Shown: positions 44,031-53,399 of the stretch, piece after piece
Layout of the letters: every line of letters begins with the position of its first letter
Position numbering within the stretch: position 1 is the first letter of the stretch
Source of the DNA: Terriglobia bacterium
Lineage (GTDB): Bacteria; Acidobacteriota; Terriglobia; UBA7540
Direction of reading: 5' to 3'
Length of the DNA: 64,000 nt
Assembly (NCBI GenBank): GCA_035712365.1
Contig: DASTAW010000003.1
Location: forward strand, 62,001-126,000
Made by a program: the position numbers and the translations under genes
Notes under the pieces: generated by a model
The model's input: only the letters and a program-made list of their open reading frames with translations
Databases searched by the model: none
What the model was told of the DNA's origin: nothing

Positions 44031-44404
44031 AGCCGCTTGACGACGAACTTCGAGGTCTGCTGCGGCGAAAAGAACCGCCGGCGGGTTTTGCTGAGCGAGT
44101 GATGTCGCGCCTGGAAACAGAGCCCCGACGATTGACGCTCGTCCAACGCCGGTTCGCACTCTTCCGAGGGCCGGTGCTGCGCTGGGCTGTGGCGGCGGTA
44201 GTGGTTTGTGTGGCGGTGATGGCCGGCATCCTTCGATACCAGCACCAGCAGCAGAAGCGCGCGCAGGCCGAGCGGGCAAGCCGCCAGGCGATTCTGGCGC
44301 TTCGCATCACGAATGAACAGATTGATGCAGCACTGGTACGGGCGCAGCACGTCACCGCGCAAGCGCTGGAGGGTCGTAAAAATCTAAAACAGCAGATGGA
44401 GTGA
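44027..44404 (+). CDS. Probable membrane-bound anti-sigma factor
   Basis: A 125-residue protein with a short cytosolic N-terminus (MKPLDDELRGLLRRKEPPAG), one transmembrane helix (WAVAAVVVCVAVMAGILRY) and a helical, Gln/Ala-rich outer part. The overlap with the sigma gene and topology fit an anti-sigma role. No zinc-binding HxxxCxxC motif is seen, so it is not a ZAS-type anti-sigma factor. The role is inferred from context. Confidence 0.7.
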   Translation: MKPLDDELRGLLRRKEPPAGFAERVMSRLETEPRRLTLVQRRFALFRGPVLRWAVAAVVVCVAVMAGILRYQHQQQKRAQAERASRQAILALRITNEQIDAALVRAQHVTAQALEGRKNLKQQME

Positions 44405-44410
44405 TGACTC

Positions 44411-45079
44411 ATGAAAACATTGACATGTTTTACCGGGAAGCAAACCTTTGCGCGCGTATTCTCAGCAGCGCTGCTGACGTCGTGCCTGACGGCATTTGGC
44501 GCTGCAGCAGCCTGGGCGCAGAACGCCAGGCTGGACCTCAGCCAGCTCGACAAGCTGGCCAGCAAGGCGTCCGAAGTTACGAACGTGACCCTGGACGGTT
44601 CCATGCTGAAGCTCGCGGCGGAGCAGATGTCACAGAAGGCGGCCACATCAAAGTCACAAAACAAGGCCTTCGCGGCCAACATGGTCCAACGGCTGAAAGG
44701 CATCTATGTAAAAAGCTTCGAATTCGACCAGCCGGGCGGATACAGCAAAGCCGATCTCGAAGGTGTAACCAAGCAACTTGAGTCAGGCGGCTGGAAAGCA
44801 ATCGTCCACGTGGAAGAAAAGAAGTCGGGCGAGACCACCGGCGTCTACTTGATGCAGGAAGGCGGAGAGACGGTTGGCATGGCGGTCGTGGCTGCTGAAC
44901 CCAAGGAGCTCACCGTCGTGAATCTTGTGGGCCCTATTGACTTCAGCCAGCTTGGCAGTCTGGGAAGCCTGGGCGCGCTCGGCCAGCTTGGCGGTCTGGC
45001 GGGAAGCATCGGGAGTTCGAAGCCGCAGCTCGAGCACCGGCAACCGACAACCCAGAAGGGACAAGCGGATTCCAATTAG
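44411..45079 (+). CDS. Exported DUF4252 protein
   Basis: A signal peptide (LLTSCLTAFGAAAAWAQ) opens this 222-residue protein. The DUF4252 pattern follows: LDLSQLDKLASKASEVTNVT, then LKGIYVKSFEFD and KAIVHVEEKKSGE. The C-terminus is Gly/Leu/Ser-rich (SLGSLGALGQLGGL). It is the third gene of the sigma operon, six bases after the anti-sigma-like gene, and may be the extracytoplasmic sensor or output. Confidence 0.83.
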   Translation: MKTLTCFTGKQTFARVFSAALLTSCLTAFGAAAAWAQNARLDLSQLDKLASKASEVTNVTLDGSMLKLAAEQMSQKAATSKSQNKAFAANMVQRLKGIYVKSFEFDQPGGYSKADLEGVTKQLESGGWKAIVHVEEKKSGETTGVYLMQEGGETVGMAVVAAEPKELTVVNLVGPIDFSQLGSLGSLGALGQLGGLAGSIGSSKPQLEHRQPTTQKGQADSN

Positions 45080-45130
45080 CGCTAATCTCCGACGCGGAAT
45101 GAGGCGCATTCTCCGCCGATCGCATAAGCC

Positions 45131-45165
45131 GCGGAGTTTCACTGTCAAGCAGAACGAAACTCCGC
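45131..45165 (+). terminator. Hairpin after the sigma operon
   Basis: Stem GCGGAGTTTC (45131-45140) pairs with GAAACTCCGC (45156-45165), 15-base loop, then a pyrimidine-rich GCCTCCCTTTC tract. Confidence 0.55.
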
Positions 45166-45254
45166 GCCTCCCTTTCATCATCCCTGTTACAATCCCTTCG
45201 AAAACCAAGTAAACTGATCTGAAGGCAGTCTGAAATTTCTGCTCGGAATGCATA

Positions 45255-46307
45255 ATGGGTCCTGAAGAATTCATTACCGCGATTCGCAAAGGCGGCCTGG
45301 CTCCCGTCTATTTCCATTGCGGTCTCGACAGATTTCTCCACCAGGAGTGCCGGGACGCCGTCCGCGACGCGGTTCCGGAGGAGTCCCGGGCCTGGTGCCT
45401 GAACGAGATTGAATATCAGCCGGGCATGCTGGCGCGCGAGTTGCAGACGGCGCAACAAATTCCCATGCTGGGCGGGCACAGTTATTTTCTCGTCTCGGAC
45501 GCCGATGACTTCAGGCACGCGGACGAAGATGATGCCAAGGCGCTTGCCGCTTACCTCGAGAATCCTTCACCGTCCGCAACTCTGATCTTTTCAGCCGTTG
45601 AGCCCGACCGCCGGCGCAAGTTCATTCAACTTCTGGAGAAGCAGACGGTGGTTGTGGAAATGCGTCCGCTCTCGATCCGGCAGGCGGCGGCCTGGGCAAA
45701 AGAATTCCTGCACCGCGCGGGCGTTGAAATGGACGCCAGACTGGCTGAGGAGATCGCCTCAAAATTCCTGCCGGGAAGCTCATCGCGCGACACCAATCCC
45801 CAGGGCGTGAACCTGCTGTGGATGCGCACTGAACTTGAGAAGCTGATCACGGCGATCGATGGAAATACGAAGCTGCAGCCGGATGATCTCCAGATCATCT
45901 CGACTTTCCAGGAGGAGCACGAGATCGGCAAGATGCTGCGCGCCATCGCCGATCGGCAATGCGGAGGTGCGCTTGGGTTTCTGCGTTCGCTGGTGGCCAG
46001 CAAGGTGGCGGAAACGCTGCTGCTGTGGTGCATTGGCGATCTGTTTCGTCAGGCGCTGAAGTCCAGCGGACAGAGCAGCAGCTTCGGAGGCGGGTGGGGA
46101 CGGCAGTCAAACCCGTTTGCCACGTGGGAAATCGCTCCAGTGGCGCGGCGCCGATATACTCACGAGGAATTACTGAAAGCTTTGACGCTGATCCACCAGG
46201 CAGACCTTGGAATCAAATCCTCGTGGAAAGATTCCACTATTCTACTGGAATTTCTGATCTGGCGAATTACGTCTGCGCCAGGCGACCCAAAACCGACAAC
46301 CCGCTGA
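45255..46307 (+). CDS. holA: DNA polymerase III subunit delta
   Basis: The 350-residue protein matches HolA in length and layout. The N-terminal AAA-like domain has APVYFHCGLDRFLHQECRDA and FLVSDADDF, and the C-terminal collar holds FFR-like RSLVASKVAETLLLWCI and QADLGIKSS. The delta subunit opens the beta sliding clamp within the clamp loader. It is followed by convergent rpsT, a pairing seen in many bacteria. Confidence 0.88.
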   Translation: MGPEEFITAIRKGGLAPVYFHCGLDRFLHQECRDAVRDAVPEESRAWCLNEIEYQPGMLARELQTAQQIPMLGGHSYFLVSDADDFRHADEDDAKALAAYLENPSPSATLIFSAVEPDRRRKFIQLLEKQTVVVEMRPLSIRQAAAWAKEFLHRAGVEMDARLAEEIASKFLPGSSSRDTNPQGVNLLWMRTELEKLITAIDGNTKLQPDDLQIISTFQEEHEIGKMLRAIADRQCGGALGFLRSLVASKVAETLLLWCIGDLFRQALKSSGQSSSFGGGWGRQSNPFATWEIAPVARRRYTHEELLKALTLIHQADLGIKSSWKDSTILLEFLIWRITSAPGDPKPTTR

Positions 46308-46365
46308 ATCGAGTTTCTCAGCAGCCGGCGCCACCCAGAGTCATGAAGCAGGCAGGCCAAATACT

Positions 46366-46629
46366 TTAGGACAGGGAATTGAAACGCAGGCGCAGCCTCG
46401 ATTTATACCGGGCGGCCGTGTTGCGGTGAAGAACACCCTTTTGGATCATGCGGTCCAGCATGGAAAGCGTGGGTATCAGCAGGCTTTCGGCGCGCGCCTT
46501 GTCCCTGGCGTCCAGCGCCTGGCGAAGCTCGCGGATCTGGTGCCGCATCCGGCTGCGATGGGCCCTGTTCCGCTCAGTGCGTTTTTGCGTCTGCGAAAGA
46601 CGCTTCAGAGCAGATTTATGGTTTGCCAC
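46366..46629 (-). CDS. rpsT: 30S ribosomal protein S20
   Basis: The 87-residue product starts at GTG 46629 (MANHKSALKRLSQTQKRTER) with AAAGGAG upstream. IQKGVLHRNTAARYKSRL near the C-terminus is the family signature. It is a primary 16S-binding protein. The 75 bp to hpt must contain divergent promoters; TTGACG (46686-46681, minus strand) is a possible -35 box. Confidence 0.95.
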   Translation of the reverse strand: MANHKSALKRLSQTQKRTERNRAHRSRMRHQIRELRQALDARDKARAESLLIPTLSMLDRMIQKGVLHRNTAARYKSRLRLRFNSLS

Positions 46630-46703
46630 ACATTCTCCTTTGCAAAAGCAATATAAACTTTAACAGAGGCCCCGGATACCCGTCAACGGCGAGGACTGCC
46701 AGA

Positions 46704-47252
46704 ATGGACCATGGCGCATCAGATAAAGCTCCTGAAATTCTACTCTCAAGGCACGAGATCGAGCAGCGGGTCCGTGAACTTGCGGTCGAGATCGCGAAGG
46801 ACTATCGGGGTTCTACGCCGCACCTGATTGGCATTCTAAAGGGAGCCTGGATCTTTATGGCTGACCTCATCCGCCACCTGGATATCGACGTTACCATCGA
46901 TTTTCTGGGAATCACCAGCTACGGCTCCAACGCACATTCGTCCGGTGAAGTCAAAATCACCAAGGACCTTGACAACAGTATTAACGGCCGTGAGGTTTTG
47001 ATTGTTGAGGACATACTGGACACAGGGCGCACGCTCAGGTATCTGGAGGAAGTGTTATCCGCGCACAAGCCGCACAACCTCCGCGTCGTAACTTTGCTGG
47101 ACAAGCGGTCGCGCCGGGTTGTTCCTGTGAAGGCGGACTATGTCGGTTTTGAAATTGCCGACGTTTTTGTGGTGGGTTATGGTCTCGACTTCGATCAGAA
47201 GTATCGGCAACTTCCCGACATTCACGTGCTCCGAGGGGAACGCTCGCGCTAA
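46704..47252 (+). CDS. hpt: Hypoxanthine phosphoribosyltransferase
   Basis: The ATG at 46704 gives 182 residues, the usual size. The PRPP-binding motif is VLIVEDILDTGRTL, with LKGAWIFMADLIRHL as the flexible-loop region before it and YVGFEIADVFVVGYGLDF near the C-terminus, as in bacterial HPRTs. It salvages hypoxanthine and guanine to IMP and GMP. The next gene, mutS, has its own promoter-like box. Confidence 0.93.
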   Translation: MDHGASDKAPEILLSRHEIEQRVRELAVEIAKDYRGSTPHLIGILKGAWIFMADLIRHLDIDVTIDFLGITSYGSNAHSSGEVKITKDLDNSINGREVLIVEDILDTGRTLRYLEEVLSAHKPHNLRVVTLLDKRSRRVVPVKADYVGFEIADVFVVGYGLDFDQKYRQLPDIHVLRGERSR

Positions 47253-47308
47253 AGGCCTGATTCCAGCTACTAAAAAAACTCTAGTGTACCGGCGAGCATT
47301 GAGCACGG

Positions 47309-47314
47309 TATAAT
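47309..47314 (+). promoter_or_regulatory. -10 box upstream of mutS
   Basis: A perfect TATAAT (47309-47314) lies 20 bp before the mutS ATG. No good -35 box is seen at 17 bases upstream. Confidence 0.4.
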
Positions 47315-47334
47315 ATCCGCCGCCAACCATACCC

Positions 47335-49941
47335 ATGAGCGAATTTTCCACTCCACTGATGCGCCAGTACAACGGAATCAAGGAGCACTATCCGAACGCG
47401 CTGCTGTTGTTCCGTCTGGGGGATTTTTACGAACTTTTCTTTGAAGACGCCATCGTCGCAGCGAGGGAACTGCAGATCACGCTCACTTCCCGCAACAAGG
47501 AAAAAGGAGTTGCGGTGCCGATGTGCGGCGTTCCCTATCATGCCGCGGAAGGCTATATCTCCAAGCTGATCCGCCGCGGTTACCGTGTGGCCATTTGCGA
47601 CCAGGTTGAAGATCCGCGCAAGGCAAAAAAACTGGTGAAGCGTGAAGTCACGCAGGTAGTGACGCCGGGTACGGTGACGGGGTCCCAGGTGTTGGAGCCG
47701 CGGGACCACAACTATCTTGCAGCCGTGGCCGAATCGAATGACGCTATCGGCCTCGCGTTTGCTGATCTGTCCACGGGCGACTTTCGCGTTACGGAGATCG
47801 CCGGGGAGGGCCGCCAGGAACGGCTGATCGAAGAGCTGGTCCGGATGCGTCCTCGGGAATTACTGCTGGCCCCAACCGCTTCCGTTCATTTCTCTCCGGA
47901 GTCCGACCCACCGATCACTGAGACCCGCTTGGAGGAGTGGGTTTTTGGAGGAGAATACGGAGAGAGACTGTTGAAGGACCATTTCGGAGTGGTCTCTCTG
48001 GCGGGCTACGGCATGGAGAGCCATTCGCTGGCTGCCGGCGCCGCCGGAGCCATCTTCCATTACATTCGCGACACGCAGAGGGGCTCCCTGTGTCATTTCG
48101 ATACGCTCCGCTTCTATCAAGAAAACGACTCGCTGGTCCTTGATTCCGCCACGCTGCGAAATCTGGAATTGATTGAACCTCTGACCGGCGGCCCTCGCCA
48201 TGCAACATTGCTCGCCGCGCTGGACCGGTGCGTCACTTCCCTGGGCGCGCGCAAACTGAAGATCTGGCTGCTGCGGCCTTCTACTGATGCCGCTGAAATT
48301 GAAGCTCGCCTGGACGCCGTTGAAGAGCTTTCCACCACCACGATCGCTCGCGAGGAAGTTCGGCGGGTCCTGAATGGTATCCAGGACCTGGAGCGCATTC
48401 TCGGCCGCGTATCTCTGGAATCCGCAAACGCCCGCGACCTGCTGGCCCTGAAGGCGTCGATCGAGCAGTTGCCGCTGGTTCGAACGTACCTTGAAAGCTT
48501 CAACGCCAGACGATACCGGGAACTTCACGAGCGCATGGACGAGTTGAGGGACGTTCACGATTTGCTCGATCGCGCCATCCACCCGGAACCTCCGGCGCTG
48601 CTGACGGAGGGCAATCTCATCCGGCCAGGCTACCATGCCGAACTCGATTCCCTGCGGGAAATCAGCCGCAACAGCAAACAGCTCATCGCCGGGATCGAAA
48701 CGCGCGAGCGCCAACGCACCGGCATTAATTCCCTGAAGGTGCGCTTCAATAGCGTCTTCGGCTATTACATCGAAGTCACAAGGGCCAACCTTCACATCGT
48801 GCCCTCTGATTACCAGCGCAAGCAGACTTTAGTAAACGCGGAACGCTTTTCCACGCCGGAATTGAAAGAACTCGAGGCCAAAATCCTGGACGCCGAGGAA
48901 AGGAGCCAGACGCTCGAGCGGGAACTGTTTGTGGAAATCCGCCGGACAGTCGGGGCTGGAGCGCGCAGAATTCGTCAGACGGCCCAGGCGCTGGCCGAGC
49001 TCGACGTGCTGGCCTGTTTTGCGCACCTGGCAGCGGAAAGAAACTACCGCCGTCCGGAATTTTCCGACAACGGCGAGATGGCGATCTTCCAGGGGCGCCA
49101 CCCGGTCATCGAACACATCATGACCAGGGAAGAGGCGGGGCATTTTATCCCGAACGACCTCTACCTGAACCCAATGTCCGACATCCTGATTATCGTGACC
49201 GGCCCGAACATGGGTGGGAAATCAACCTACCTGCGCCAGACTGCGCTGATCGCCCTCATGATGCAGATGGGCAGCTTCGTGCCTGCCGAGCGCGCCAAGC
49301 TACCCATTTTCGATCGGATATTCACTCGCATTGGAGCTTCCGACAACCTGGCGCGAGGCCGCTCCACATTCATGGTGGAGATGACGGAAACGGCCACCAT
49401 TCTGAACACCGCGACGCCGCGCAGCCTGGTGCTGCTGGATGAAATAGGCCGGGGAACAGCAACATTTGACGGCCTGGCCATCGCCTGGGCAGTCGTCGAG
49501 CATCTGCTGATGCACACGCGCGCCCGGACGCTCTTTGCCACGCACTACCACGAATTGACCGAGCTCGAAGACCTGCTGCCGGGCGTCCGCAACTATCACG
49601 TTTCGGTCAAGGAGTCCGGTTCGAACGTCATCTTCCTTCGCAAGGTAGAACCCGGCAGCGCCGACAAGAGTTATGGGATTGAGGTCGCGCGGCTGGCCGG
49701 TCTTCCTGCCCATGTTGTGGAGCGCGCGAGAGAAGTGCTGAAGCGACACGAGCAGAGTGAACACGCCGTCAGTGGAAAGCTGACCGAAAGAAAACACGAA
49801 CCCAAAGACGTGCAGTTGATGATATTTACTCCCTTGAACTCTGAAGTCGTCCAGGCCATTGAACAGGTCGATCTGGACAATCTGAAGCCGCTCGAAGCCT
49901 TGAATCTGCTTGCCGAACTCAAGAAGCAAATCCAGTCGTAA
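47335..49941 (+). CDS. mutS: DNA mismatch repair protein MutS
   Basis: The 868-residue protein has the mismatch-reading N-terminal motif with Phe-x-Glu (LGDFYELFFEDA), the Walker A loop GPNMGGKST (about 623-631) and Walker B/D-loop LVLLDEIGRGTATFDGLAIA. It also has ATHYHELTELEDLLP. It recognises mispaired bases and recruits MutL. mutL is not in the window. anmK starts 4 bp after its stop. Confidence 0.97.
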   Translation: MSEFSTPLMRQYNGIKEHYPNALLLFRLGDFYELFFEDAIVAARELQITLTSRNKEKGVAVPMCGVPYHAAEGYISKLIRRGYRVAICDQVEDPRKAKKLVKREVTQVVTPGTVTGSQVLEPRDHNYLAAVAESNDAIGLAFADLSTGDFRVTEIAGEGRQERLIEELVRMRPRELLLAPTASVHFSPESDPPITETRLEEWVFGGEYGERLLKDHFGVVSLAGYGMESHSLAAGAAGAIFHYIRDTQRGSLCHFDTLRFYQENDSLVLDSATLRNLELIEPLTGGPRHATLLAALDRCVTSLGARKLKIWLLRPSTDAAEIEARLDAVEELSTTTIAREEVRRVLNGIQDLERILGRVSLESANARDLLALKASIEQLPLVRTYLESFNARRYRELHERMDELRDVHDLLDRAIHPEPPALLTEGNLIRPGYHAELDSLREISRNSKQLIAGIETRERQRTGINSLKVRFNSVFGYYIEVTRANLHIVPSDYQRKQTLVNAERFSTPELKELEAKILDAEERSQTLERELFVEIRRTVGAGARRIRQTAQALAELDVLACFAHLAAERNYRRPEFSDNGEMAIFQGRHPVIEHIMTREEAGHFIPNDLYLNPMSDILIIVTGPNMGGKSTYLRQTALIALMMQMGSFVPAERAKLPIFDRIFTRIGASDNLARGRSTFMVEMTETATILNTATPRSLVLLDEIGRGTATFDGLAIAWAVVEHLLMHTRARTLFATHYHELTELEDLLPGVRNYHVSVKESGSNVIFLRKVEPGSADKSYGIEVARLAGLPAHVVERAREVLKRHEQSEHAVSGKLTERKHEPKDVQLMIFTPLNSEVVQAIEQVDLDNLKPLEALNLLAELKKQIQS

Positions 49942-49945
49942 AGTT

Positions 49946-51118
49946 GTGCCGTCCGCCGCTCCGCGTCTGCTGGTGGGCCTGATGGCAGGCACATCTCTCG
50001 ACGGTGTGGATGCGGCGTTGGTACGCATAGCAGGGCCGGCCACAGCGCCTCGCGTCCGCCTGCTGAAATTTGTTTCGATTCCATACTCGCCGGGCGTCCG
50101 GCGCCGTTTGCTGAGAATTGCCGCTGGGCATACGGTTCCGGCCGGAGAGATCAGCCAGCTCAATTTCCTGCTGGGCGCGCTCTTCGCAGATGCAACAATC
50201 GAGCTTTGCCGAAAAGCCGGGATCACCCCTGGGAACCTGGCCGGGATCGGCTCGCACGGCCAGACGATTTTCCATCAGGGGACCACCACAGTCGAGGCCG
50301 GCCACAAGGTCAGTTCCACGTTTCAAATTGCTGAACCTGCCGTGATTGCCGGACGGACCGGCGCAACGGTGGTATCCAGCTTCCGCACAGCCGACGTGGC
50401 GGCCGGCGGCCAGGGCGCGCCGCTGGTTCCGTTGCTGGATTATCTCCTGCTGAGCGATAGGAGCCGGGGAACCGTCGCACTGAACATCGGCGGGATTGCC
50501 AATGTCACGGTGCTCCCGGCGGGCGCAGCGCTGGAGGACGTATACGGCTTTGACACCGGCCCCGGCAATATGATTATGGACGGCCTTGTGCGAGCCTTCA
50601 CCGGCGGGCGGCGGCATTATGACTCGAATGGCCGACTGGCCGCCCGCGGTAAAGTCATCGAGGATCTTCTGGTGCTGGCGCTCCGGTATCATTTTTTCCG
50701 TGAGCGGCCTCCGAAAAGCGCAGGACGAGAGCAGTTTGGAGAGGAATTTGTGAAGCGATTTTTCCTCAGCAGACTTCCAGGCGCCCGCAAAGAAGATTTG
50801 CTTCGGACGGCAAATGAGCTGACCGCCGCCGCCGTTGCCGGCGCGTTGCGACAGTTTGTTTTTCCTCGAGTGGACATCAGCAGGCTGATCGTTTCAGGAG
50901 GCGGCGCTCATAACCGGCTGCTGATGAAACGCATCAGTGAACAGTTGCCAGAAATCAAATTGTTGTTTTCAGATGCCTTCGGGCTTCCAGTGGACGCCAA
51001 GGAAGCCATCGCTTTCGCCATCCTCGCTGACCGGACCCTGCACGGCCTGCCAGGGAGTCTGCCCGCCGTGACGGGAGCTCGCAAAGCCGTTGTGCTGGGA
51101 ACCACATCCCGGCCGTGA
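49946..51118 (+). CDS. anmK: Anhydro-N-acetylmuramic acid kinase
   Basis: The GTG at 49946, 4 bp after mutS, is preferred over a TTG inside mutS; it gives 390 residues, close to the family norm. Motifs: LMAGTSLDGVDAALV (phosphate loop), IGSHGQTIFHQG, NIGGIANVTVLP and GFDTGPGNMIMD. The enzyme phosphorylates anhydroMurNAc during peptidoglycan recycling. It probably shares a transcript with mutS. Confidence 0.94.
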   Translation: MPSAAPRLLVGLMAGTSLDGVDAALVRIAGPATAPRVRLLKFVSIPYSPGVRRRLLRIAAGHTVPAGEISQLNFLLGALFADATIELCRKAGITPGNLAGIGSHGQTIFHQGTTTVEAGHKVSSTFQIAEPAVIAGRTGATVVSSFRTADVAAGGQGAPLVPLLDYLLLSDRSRGTVALNIGGIANVTVLPAGAALEDVYGFDTGPGNMIMDGLVRAFTGGRRHYDSNGRLAARGKVIEDLLVLALRYHFFRERPPKSAGREQFGEEFVKRFFLSRLPGARKEDLLRTANELTAAAVAGALRQFVFPRVDISRLIVSGGGAHNRLLMKRISEQLPEIKLLFSDAFGLPVDAKEAIAFAILADRTLHGLPGSLPAVTGARKAVVLGTTSRP

Positions 51119-51126
51119 GGAGGCCG

Positions 51127-51741
51127 CTAGACGTGGAAACCCAGGTGCCAAAGGTTGAGGATCAGCACCTCCCTCAGCGAGTAGAGGGCACGCGCAAAGG
51201 GATCGGCCTCAATCGGACTTGCGGGCGCGGGCGAGGTGTAGGCGGCGATGCCAAGGGAAGAAAACAGCCGCTTGATCCGGTAAAGATGAAAACCGTCGCT
51301 GACCACAACGCAGGTCGATTCCCCGCGGCCCTTCAGAATTTTCGCTACCGCCTTCACCGTCTGGAAGGTGGTTTCGCTGCGGGTCTCCTCCACAATTTTG
51401 CGCGCGGCGACTCCCTGCTGGATGAGGTAGTCCCGGCCTACGCCGCCTTCCGTAAAGCGGCGGTCACCACCGCTGCCCCCGGTGGTAATGACCAGCAGGG
51501 CGAAGCCATGCTCTTCCAGGTAAAAAGCACGATCCAGGCGGGCCTTATAAACCGGTGAAGGGCGCCCGTTATATTCCGCCGCCCCGAACACCACGATGGC
51601 CGCAGCCGGCTGCGCTTCATCGCTGGCGGCCTGGCGCCGGATGGTCTCGTAAAGCGACACTTCCAGCAAGGCAGCGCCGGCAAGTGAGGCAATCAGTATC
51701 AGGAAAATCCAATGGCGCAGTCGCAAGGGAGACTCAGGCAA
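51127..51741 (-). CDS. YdcF/SanA-type DUF218 membrane protein
   Basis: The TTG at 51741 overlaps the stop region of tsaC by 8 bp and gives 204 residues with an N-terminal membrane helix (HWIFLILIASLAGAALLEV). The DUF218 core has AIVVFGAAEYNGRPSPVYK, ITTGGSGGDRRFTEG and CVVVSDGFHLYRIKRLF. Family members (SanA, ElyC, YdcF) act in the envelope, some in peptidoglycan or vancomycin tolerance. It is translationally coupled to tsaC. A longer frame exists but runs antisense through tsaC. Confidence 0.85.
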   Translation of the reverse strand: MPESPLRLRHWIFLILIASLAGAALLEVSLYETIRRQAASDEAQPAAAIVVFGAAEYNGRPSPVYKARLDRAFYLEEHGFALLVITTGGSGGDRRFTEGGVGRDYLIQQGVAARKIVEETRSETTFQTVKAVAKILKGRGESTCVVVSDGFHLYRIKRLFSSLGIAAYTSPAPASPIEADPFARALYSLREVLILNLWHLGFHV

Positions 51742-52363
51742 GGAATTCTTCCAGATCTGCTTCGCTGACGCCGCCGCGACGCAGGATGCGGGCCCGCCCG
51801 CCCTGGAGTTGCACAACCGTTGAAGGATTGTCTCCAGTCGTGGAGCCACCGTCCAGAATGAGCGGGAGCGAGTCGCCAACCTGTTCCTCAACCTCGCCCG
51901 CCGTCGTGCAGGCGGAATGCTCCGACAGGTTGGCGCTGGTGCCCGTAATGGGTCGGCCCACGGCTGCAATCAAGGCTTCTGCGAGCGGAAAGCGCGGCCA
52001 GCGTACGCCGACGCAGCCCGTGTTTGCTGTCAGCTTTAAGGGGATCAGGCACGACGCGCGAACGACCAGGGTGAGCGGACCCGGCCAGAATTTTTTCGCC
52101 AATGTGAAAAAGAGTTGCGGCGGGTCGGCCACCAGGTCGGCTGCCTGGTCGAGCGACGCGACCAACAGCGGAATGGGCCGATCGGCAGAACGGCGCTTGA
52201 TCCTGAAAATTTCGGTGATCGCGGCTAGATTAAAGGGATCTGCTCCCAGCCCGTAAAAAGTGTCCGTCGGGAAGGCGATAACTTTGCCGGAAAGGATCAA
52301 CCCGGCGGAGTGCTCCAGCGCGTCTTCGAGGTTCGCCTTGTCTACCTTAAGAGTCACTGCCAT
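51734..52363 (-). CDS. tsaC: L-threonylcarbamoyladenylate synthase (Sua5/YrdC)
   Basis: ATG 52363 gives 209 residues. Motifs: GKVIAFPTDTFYGLGADPF (substrate pocket), KRRSADRPIPLLV (conserved Lys-Arg and Ser), FWPGPLTLVV and GRPITGTSANLSEH. It makes threonylcarbamoyl-AMP from threonine, bicarbonate and ATP, the first step of the t6A37 tRNA modification. mtaB, which methylthiolates t6A37, lies about 1 kb away on the opposite strand. Confidence 0.93.
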   Translation of the reverse strand: MAVTLKVDKANLEDALEHSAGLILSGKVIAFPTDTFYGLGADPFNLAAITEIFRIKRRSADRPIPLLVASLDQAADLVADPPQLFFTLAKKFWPGPLTLVVRASCLIPLKLTANTGCVGVRWPRFPLAEALIAAVGRPITGTSANLSEHSACTTAGEVEEQVGDSLPLILDGGSTTGDNPSTVVQLQGGRARILRRGGVSEADLEEFLA

Positions 52364-52511
52364 TGAGCACTGCCGGAACCCATGATCGATAGTGAATCTG
52401 ACCGTAGCATATGGCGGTCCGAGGGTCAAGACGAGGGCTGTGAGGCCGGCGTGGCGCCGGCGAGGCGACCCGCGCAGAGACTCCAGAAAACAGTCTGCCC
52501 AAAAAATGGCC

Positions 52512-52541
52512 TTGACTTCCGTGCGGTAACTGGGTGAGAAT
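52512..52541 (+). promoter_or_regulatory. Promoter-like motif upstream of rpsU
   Basis: TTGACT (52512-52517), 18 bases, GAGAAT (52536-52541), about 55 bp before the S21 start. Confidence 0.4.
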
Positions 52542-52594
52542 TCTGGTAACCAGAGGAAAAGTGTGTCTTTTATTTCACTAGGAAATGGGGGTGT

Positions 52595-52798
52595 TTGTCA
52601 TTGGCTGAAGTTAGACTTCAGGAGGGAGAGTCTTTGGAAAGCGCCCTCCGCCGCTTCAAGCGAAAGGTTCAGCAAGAGGACATCATCAAGGAAATCAAAA
52701 AGCATTCCTTTTATCTGAAGCCAGGAGAGAAAAAGCGAGTCAAAGCAGCCTTGGCGCGGAAGAGAGCCCGCAAAAAGGCCAGGCATGACCACGACTAA
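52595..52798 (+). CDS. rpsU: 30S ribosomal protein S21
   Basis: A 67-residue basic protein with the S21 pattern: EVRLQEGESLESALRRFKRK, then a basic KKRVKAALARKRARKKAR tail. TTG 52595 or TTG 52601 could start translation. S21 aids mRNA binding by the small subunit. It lies upstream of a zinc-ribbon protein gene. Confidence 0.93.
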   Translation: MSLAEVRLQEGESLESALRRFKRKVQQEDIIKEIKKHSFYLKPGEKKRVKAALARKRARKKARHDHD

Positions 52799-52857
52799 AT
52801 CCTGATTAGGAGCGAGGGACGATCAGGTGAGGGACTGGTCAGGCAGGGGGGCAACTC

Positions 52858-53157
52858 ATGGAATACCGGGATCGGGTCCTCAAGTGTATCGATTGCGGAG
52901 CGGAATTCGTTTTCACGGCAGGTGAACAACTTTTCTTCGCGGACAAGGGGTTCAAGAACGAGCCGAAACGCTGTAAGCCTTGCAAATCCAAAAGAAGCCA
53001 GTTGCTGAACGGGCAAGGTCATCGGCGTGTGGAAACCAGCACCGTTTGCTCGCAGTGCGGTAAGGAAACAACGGTACCTTTCAAGCCGACTCAGGGGCGC
53101 CCCGTCTATTGCAGGGAATGCTTCGAACTGCGTCGAGCCGCGGGAGCTCCGGCTTGA
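52858..53157 (+). CDS. Zinc-ribbon protein (zf-trcl/CxxC type)
   Basis: This 99-residue protein has two putative zinc centres: CIDCGAEFVFTAGEQLFF with CKPCKSKR, and CSQCGKETTVPF with YCRECF. The first half is the 'probable zinc-ribbon' (CxxC-x-CxxC) domain common in small bacterial proteins. It likely binds nucleic acid or protein; the gene follows rpsU by 59 bp. Function is unknown. Confidence 0.8.
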   Translation: MEYRDRVLKCIDCGAEFVFTAGEQLFFADKGFKNEPKRCKPCKSKRSQLLNGQGHRRVETSTVCSQCGKETTVPFKPTQGRPVYCRECFELRRAAGAPA

Positions 53158-53399
53158 TCTGATCGCAGACTTCCGCCTCTTCATTTTTCCGGAAGGGATC
53201 ATGTGCGGCGTGCGGAGGGGTAATCGCTGGGCACAGGCGGGTGTCGTGTGCCTTCAGGCCGGCCGTCTGGTTTTCGATCACCGCAACCCCAGCCAGTAGC
53301 CTCCCACCGAAGCTCGACGAGAGTCCCCCCTTTTCGTCTTCTCGGAATAGGCACGCCATGCTGACGAACACCCTCACCTTCGCATAACATCAGGTATTC

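Noticed and set aside
47860-48795. 311-residue frame opposite mutS
   Set aside because: Antisense of an unmistakable mutS.
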